Assembly (NCBI GenBank): GCA_944321955.1
Contig: CALUNG010000020.1
Coordinates: 1 to 35,765, forward strand
Reading direction: 5' to 3'
Length of the DNA stretch: 35,765 nucleotides
DNA from: an uncultured Alistipes sp.
Lineage (GTDB): Bacteria > Bacteroidota > Bacteroidia > Bacteroidales > Rikenellaceae
Position 1 is the stretch's first letter, and each line of letters opens with the position of its first letter. Positions 32,489 to 35,765 of this stretch are shown here, in pieces. A model generated the notes under the pieces. That model did no database searches. It saw nothing but the letters and a program-made list of their open reading frames with translations, and was not told the origin of the DNA. The position numbers were made by a program, and so were the translations under genes.

Positions 32489-35381
32489 GTTTTTCTAAAA
32501 ATTCAGATATGTTCTTTATAACTTAAAAATCATAGCCGACGATCTTTTCAGCATAGCCGCTCCAACCATCAGCCGACTGATAAGCCTTAACCGAAGCCTG
32601 CGGAACATAAATGGATGTAATGGAAGTATAGGAAAGTACAACCCAATCCAAGGTCGGCGGCGTTGTGGCCTTACAATATATAGTGGTCAAACTGCTGCAC
32701 TCCTGGAATGTGTCATTCCCTATTGCCGTTACGCCTGCTGGTATGGTAATAGTGGTCAGGCTGCCGCAACTCCTGAATGCTCCGTCTTCGATCGTTGTAA
32801 CACCATCAGAGAGAGTGAGACTGGTCAGGTTGCCACATGAAGAAAATGCATTTTTTGATATCGTCGTAACGCCGTCAGGGGTGGTGTATGCTGTTAATCC
32901 GGCCGGAGCGAATGCGGATAATTTGCCATCCATAACGAGGCATCGTTGATCTGATGATGCAAATTTTCCGGAGAAAGACGTCAGATTCTCGCATGAAGCG
33001 AATGCCCGATCGCCTATCATTGTAACACCGTCGGGAATGGTAATGCTTGTCAAGCCTTTGCATCCGGAGAATGCACTCTCTCCAATAGTTGTGACACTTT
33101 CGGGGATAGTAATCTCGGTTAGACCACTGCACTCGTAGAATGCTTGAAATTCTATAGAATAGACACCATCTGGAATAACAATACTCGTCAGATTACGACA
33201 TTGGAAGAAAGTATTGTCACCTATGGTCGTAACTCCATCCGGAATGGCATACTCCGTTAAACCGACCGGAGCAAAAGCGGCTAATCTTCCATCGGCAATC
33301 AGACATCTATGATCCGGTGTGGCATATTTCCCAGAGAAAGACATCAAGTTATAACAACCTGCAAATAAACCTGTTCCTATATTGGCAATACTTTCGGGAA
33401 GAGTAACTTCTGTTAGTTCTAAACAGAGGCCGAATGCATAGTTTCCTATTCTTGTAACTCCATCCGGGATAGTAATGTGAGTTAAACGCTGACAATTATA
33501 AAATGTACTTTCTTCTATAGCAACAAGTCCATCTGGGAGAGAGATATCGACCAAAGAAAAACAATGAAAAAACGTCTCTTTTCCTATGGCCGTAACACTA
33601 TTAGGAATAATAATGCTAGATAGGCTGCCACAGCAGTAAAATGCTTGTACCCCTATCGTCGTAATCCCATCCGGAAGCACAATGCTGGCCAAGGTTCCAC
33701 AATGAGCAAACGCTTTTTCGGGGATTTCCGTAATGGGAGCGTTGAATACAATCATGCCCTGTCCGTTCTCATATGTATGCTCGACCACATTGCCTCTATC
33801 GAGAATCGGAGCATCGACGAGTTGTCCGTCCGTCGTGGTGTAGTATATAGTCTTAAGAGGGTCATATGTTTTTGCAAGTAATGGAATATACTCCGACGTC
33901 ACGTTGTTGTTGCCGTCCGAGATAAAGAGCGCAGCGCTGGCCGACTGGGTTCCGGCAAAGAACTCCTCGCCCAGATTCTCTCCGCTCGCCTTCACCGTAA
34001 TGACACCATTGGTCGCATCGGCCGTAAAACCGAGTACGGGCATCTCGATAAACTCTACGGCTCGTGTCTGTGTATGTACTGCCTTCACGCTTACGGCCTC
34101 TTCCCAGACCTTCTCCAGGTCCGTAACAACGTCCTTCGGTGAGATCAGGAATTCCATCTCGGCAATGCCGTTGTCTTGCCCCTCTATGCGTCGCACCTCG
34201 ATCTTGCCGTCGTCGTATCGCGGTATGTACGAAACGGACTGTATGCGCTTGAGCAGTGCTGCGATCTCTTCGGCCATGCCGTCGACCTTCTCCTCAAGCT
34301 CCGATAGGCGCTCTTCAATAGCGTCGATACGAGCGGTCAGTGTCTGCACCTCGGAGTCGATACGGTTGTTTACGCTCTGGATCTGCTGGGCAATCTTGGT
34401 GTCGATAACACCGTTGTTTGTCTCGATAGCCGATGCAATGGCCTGCTGATAGGCCTCGGTGAGCTCGCTTTTGGCCGTAGCGATAGATTCGTTTACGGTT
34501 GCAATCTCGCTCGTCAGTTTCTCGTCTGCGGCGGCATCTCCCGCAGCTATCGCCTCCTGCAACAGCTTTATTTTGGCGTCGATTGTCGCTATGTCATAAT
34601 AATTGGCCAACTCTTCGTGTACCCAGCTCTTCATCGAGCTTACGCAATCTTCGATAGCCGAAGATATGGCCGAAGTATAGGCCGCAGTGATTTCCTCACG
34701 TGCCGAGCCGATCGCTGCCGTATAGGCGTCCGTTATCTCCGTTACCTTTGCCTGGATATCGCTTTCCAGTCCGGCTACGGCGGCTGCGATGTCGGTCTTG
34801 ATCTTCTCGTTCAGGCGCGTCTCCATATCGGCGAGGTCCTGATTGATTGTCTCGATTGAGGTGCGGATTGCAGCGATGTCGTCAACCAGGCCGTTGTACT
34901 GCTCCAACGTTGTGAATGTGGTTGTCACCCAGTCCCGCTGTGCATCGAGATCACCATCCAACGAAGCGATCTTCTGCTCCAGCGACTTGTCGGCAGCCTG
35001 CAGCGACACGATCAGTCCGTTTATGGAGTCGATCTCTCCCTGCACCTCCTGCTTGTAGCTGTTCAGTTGCGTCAGGACATCCTCAATATCCGATTGGACC
35101 GTCTGCTCCAATGCATCGATTTTGTCGTCCAGATCGGAAACGGACTGTTCAAGGGTAGTTACTTTGTCCTGCAGGGTGATGATGTAGTCTTTAATCTCCG
35201 AATCAGCCTGCTGGAGTTGCGGCAGGGTCTTTTGTATCGACTCTATCTGCTCCTCAATAGTCGGCAGCGTCGTATTCTCGAGATTGTCGACCCGTCCGGA
35301 GAGTTCGTCGATCCGGTCGTTGATTTTGCTGCAGCCAAGCAGCATGAAGCCACACAATAATAGGAATAGCGGTTTCTTCAT
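30985..35381 (-). repeat. Long direct repeat: stalk halves of the two LRR genes
   Basis: About 1.5 kb at 30985-32488 is closely similar in DNA to 33884-35381, at an offset of about 2.9 kb. The stretch 31913-32165 differs from 34809-35061 at only a handful of scattered bases. The LRR parts downstream do not share this identity. Recent duplication or ongoing gene conversion explains it; recombination between the copies would delete or fuse genes. Confidence 0.85.
32523..35381 (-). CDS. Coiled-coil (DUF4988-type) lipoprotein with BspA-type leucine-rich repeats, copy 2
   Basis: 952 residues from the ATG at 35381, which gives a proper signal peptide with lipobox LLGC (Cys17); eight extra upstream residues in frame would spoil it. 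The coiled-coil stalk and Ig-like segment (to about residue 500) are almost identical to copy 1, while the LRR part has clearly different repeats. It also has two inserts of the YATPDHRCLIADGRL kind rather than one. The C-terminal cap ends YAEKIVGYDF. The first gene of the pair, it has a perfect TATATTTG box at 35542-35535 and a ~147-nt leader. The pattern of constant stalk and variable ligand-binding end suggests duplication followed by diversification of the binding surface. A probable tyrosine recombinase starts divergently next to it. Confidence 0.88.
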   Translation of the reverse strand: MKKPLFLLLCGFMLLGCSKINDRIDELSGRVDNLENTTLPTIEEQIESIQKTLPQLQQADSEIKDYIITLQDKVTTLEQSVSDLDDKIDALEQTVQSDIEDVLTQLNSYKQEVQGEIDSINGLIVSLQAADKSLEQKIASLDGDLDAQRDWVTTTFTTLEQYNGLVDDIAAIRTSIETINQDLADMETRLNEKIKTDIAAAVAGLESDIQAKVTEITDAYTAAIGSAREEITAAYTSAISSAIEDCVSSMKSWVHEELANYYDIATIDAKIKLLQEAIAAGDAAADEKLTSEIATVNESIATAKSELTEAYQQAIASAIETNNGVIDTKIAQQIQSVNNRIDSEVQTLTARIDAIEERLSELEEKVDGMAEEIAALLKRIQSVSYIPRYDDGKIEVRRIEGQDNGIAEMEFLISPKDVVTDLEKVWEEAVSVKAVHTQTRAVEFIEMPVLGFTADATNGVITVKASGENLGEEFFAGTQSASAALFISDGNNNVTSEYIPLLAKTYDPLKTIYYTTTDGQLVDAPILDRGNVVEHTYENGQGMIVFNAPITEIPEKAFAHCGTLASIVLPDGITTIGVQAFYCCGSLSSIIIPNSVTAIGKETFFHCFSLVDISLPDGLVAIEESTFYNCQRLTHITIPDGVTRIGNYAFGLCLELTEVTLPESIANIGTGLFAGCYNLMSFSGKYATPDHRCLIADGRLAAFAPVGLTEYAIPDGVTTIGDNTFFQCRNLTSIVIPDGVYSIEFQAFYECSGLTEITIPESVTTIGESAFSGCKGLTSITIPDGVTMIGDRAFASCENLTSFSGKFASSDQRCLVMDGKLSAFAPAGLTAYTTPDGVTTISKNAFSSCGNLTSLTLSDGVTTIEDGAFRSCGSLTTITIPAGVTAIGNDTFQECSSLTTIYCKATTPPTLDWVVLSYTSITSIYVPQASVKAYQSADGWSGYAEKIVGYDF

Positions 35382-35689
35382 AATACGATTATTTAAGTAA
35401 AACAATTGGCGTACGTTTTACCGTATCAACTCCTGCTGCGGCGGGTTATGTGCAAAAAGAAAGTGTGGAACTGCAATATCTGATATTCGAGAAGTCGAAT
35501 AAAGACGAAAATGAAAAAAAGAGCTAAACAAGTGCAAATATAACCTCTAATATTCAATACTTTATGTGGTATCAGATTCGGGAATGACTTTTTAATTTGT
35601 CTTAATCCGTTGCAAGTTTCTTCGGGATATACGGGAACATTTACGGGAATTTGTTATACCTTTGCCGCATAACAGAAAAAGCAACGCCG
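35382..35689. promoter_or_regulatory. Divergent promoter region between LRR operon and recombinase gene
   Basis: On the minus strand TATATTTG (35542-35535) is a perfect -7 box for the LRR operon. On the plus strand TACCTTTG (35657-35664) is a perfect -7 box for the gene at 35690, with a ~20-nt leader. Neither has a good -33 box. I saw no inverted repeats flanking either promoter, so there is no direct sign of an invertible promoter in this stretch. Confidence 0.6.
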
Positions 35690-35765
35690 ATGAAAGTTTC
35701 CGTCTATCTGAAGAAATGCTCCCCAGAGACCTCGAACATCTGTTTCCGGGTCAGGGAGAAGAGTG
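35690..35765 (+). CDS. N-terminus of a probable tyrosine recombinase, 3' part outside window
   Basis: Only 25 codons are inside the window. The translation begins MKVSVYLKKCSPETSNICFR. The opening strand pattern (K-V-S-V-Y-L-K, then IxFRVREK) resembles the arm-type DNA-binding domain at the start of Bacteroidetes site-specific integrases and invertases. A perfect -7 box lies 26 nt upstream. No tRNA or attachment site is seen nearby. If correct, it could mark the edge of a mobile element or act on the adjacent surface-protein genes. The assignment rests on a short match. Confidence 0.5.
   Translation, partial: MKVSVYLKKCSPETSNICFRVREKS

Overview
The window comes from a Bacteroidota genome, most likely a gut Bacteroidales. 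The signs are SusC/SusD pairs, lipoprotein-rich surface gene clusters, BACON-like and BspA-type leucine-rich-repeat proteins, a SusR-like membrane regulator, and promoters carrying a TAnnTTTG -7 box with few Shine-Dalgarno sites. The fairly high GC content and the fimbrillin-like and DUF4988-type lipoproteins make an Alistipes-like (Rikenellaceae) host my best guess. That genus call is inference.

Layout. (1) 1-6392, minus strand: a polysaccharide utilisation locus (PUL) with SusC, SusD, an FN3-bearing surface glycan-binding lipoprotein and a GH16 endo-beta-glucanase cut by the window edge. (2) 6943-11765, plus strand: two tandem cassettes, each a ~50-residue acidic peptide gene followed by a large lipoprotein with a fimbrillin-like N-terminus and BACON-like repeats. 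A strong terminator and then an apparent ~170-nt structured small RNA gene of unknown identity follow. (3) 12259-16389, minus strand: a GH3 beta-glucosidase and a TPR/transmembrane/HTH regulator (DUF6377 type) that probably belong to the same beta-glucan PUL. The regulator gene carries a run of nine G, a possible phase-variation tract. (4) 16560-16940: ribosomal protein L19 behind a good promoter and a ~155-nt leader. (5) 17173-21141, minus strand: a tightly overlapping four-gene operon (UDP-glucuronate 4-epimerase-like, polyprenyl-phosphate glycosyltransferase, double LAB_N membrane protein, ArnT-like GT83), which looks like a lipid A or envelope glycan sugar-decoration pathway. (6) 21453-28478, minus strand, with a divergent AraC regulator at 28709-29605: a six-gene operon encoding a NapH-NapG-like fused membrane polyferredoxin, a Tat-exported lipoprotein aldo/keto reductase with [4Fe-4S] motifs, a DUF1893 protein, a TonB-dependent receptor, an ECF-type S component and a second Fe-S aldo/keto reductase. 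(7) 29696-35381, minus strand: two tandem lipoproteins with nearly identical coiled-coil halves and diverged BspA-type LRR halves. (8) 35690 to the end, plus strand: the start of a probable tyrosine recombinase.

How it works together. Regions 1 and 3 would bind, cut, import and hydrolyse a beta-glucan. Region 6 is the best candidate for an undescribed system: the genes suggest quinol-derived electrons crossing the inner membrane through the NapHG-like fusion to an exported Fe-S aldo/keto reductase, combined with uptake of an unknown small molecule through the TonB and ECF components. The peptide-lipoprotein cassettes of region 2 are the second candidate.
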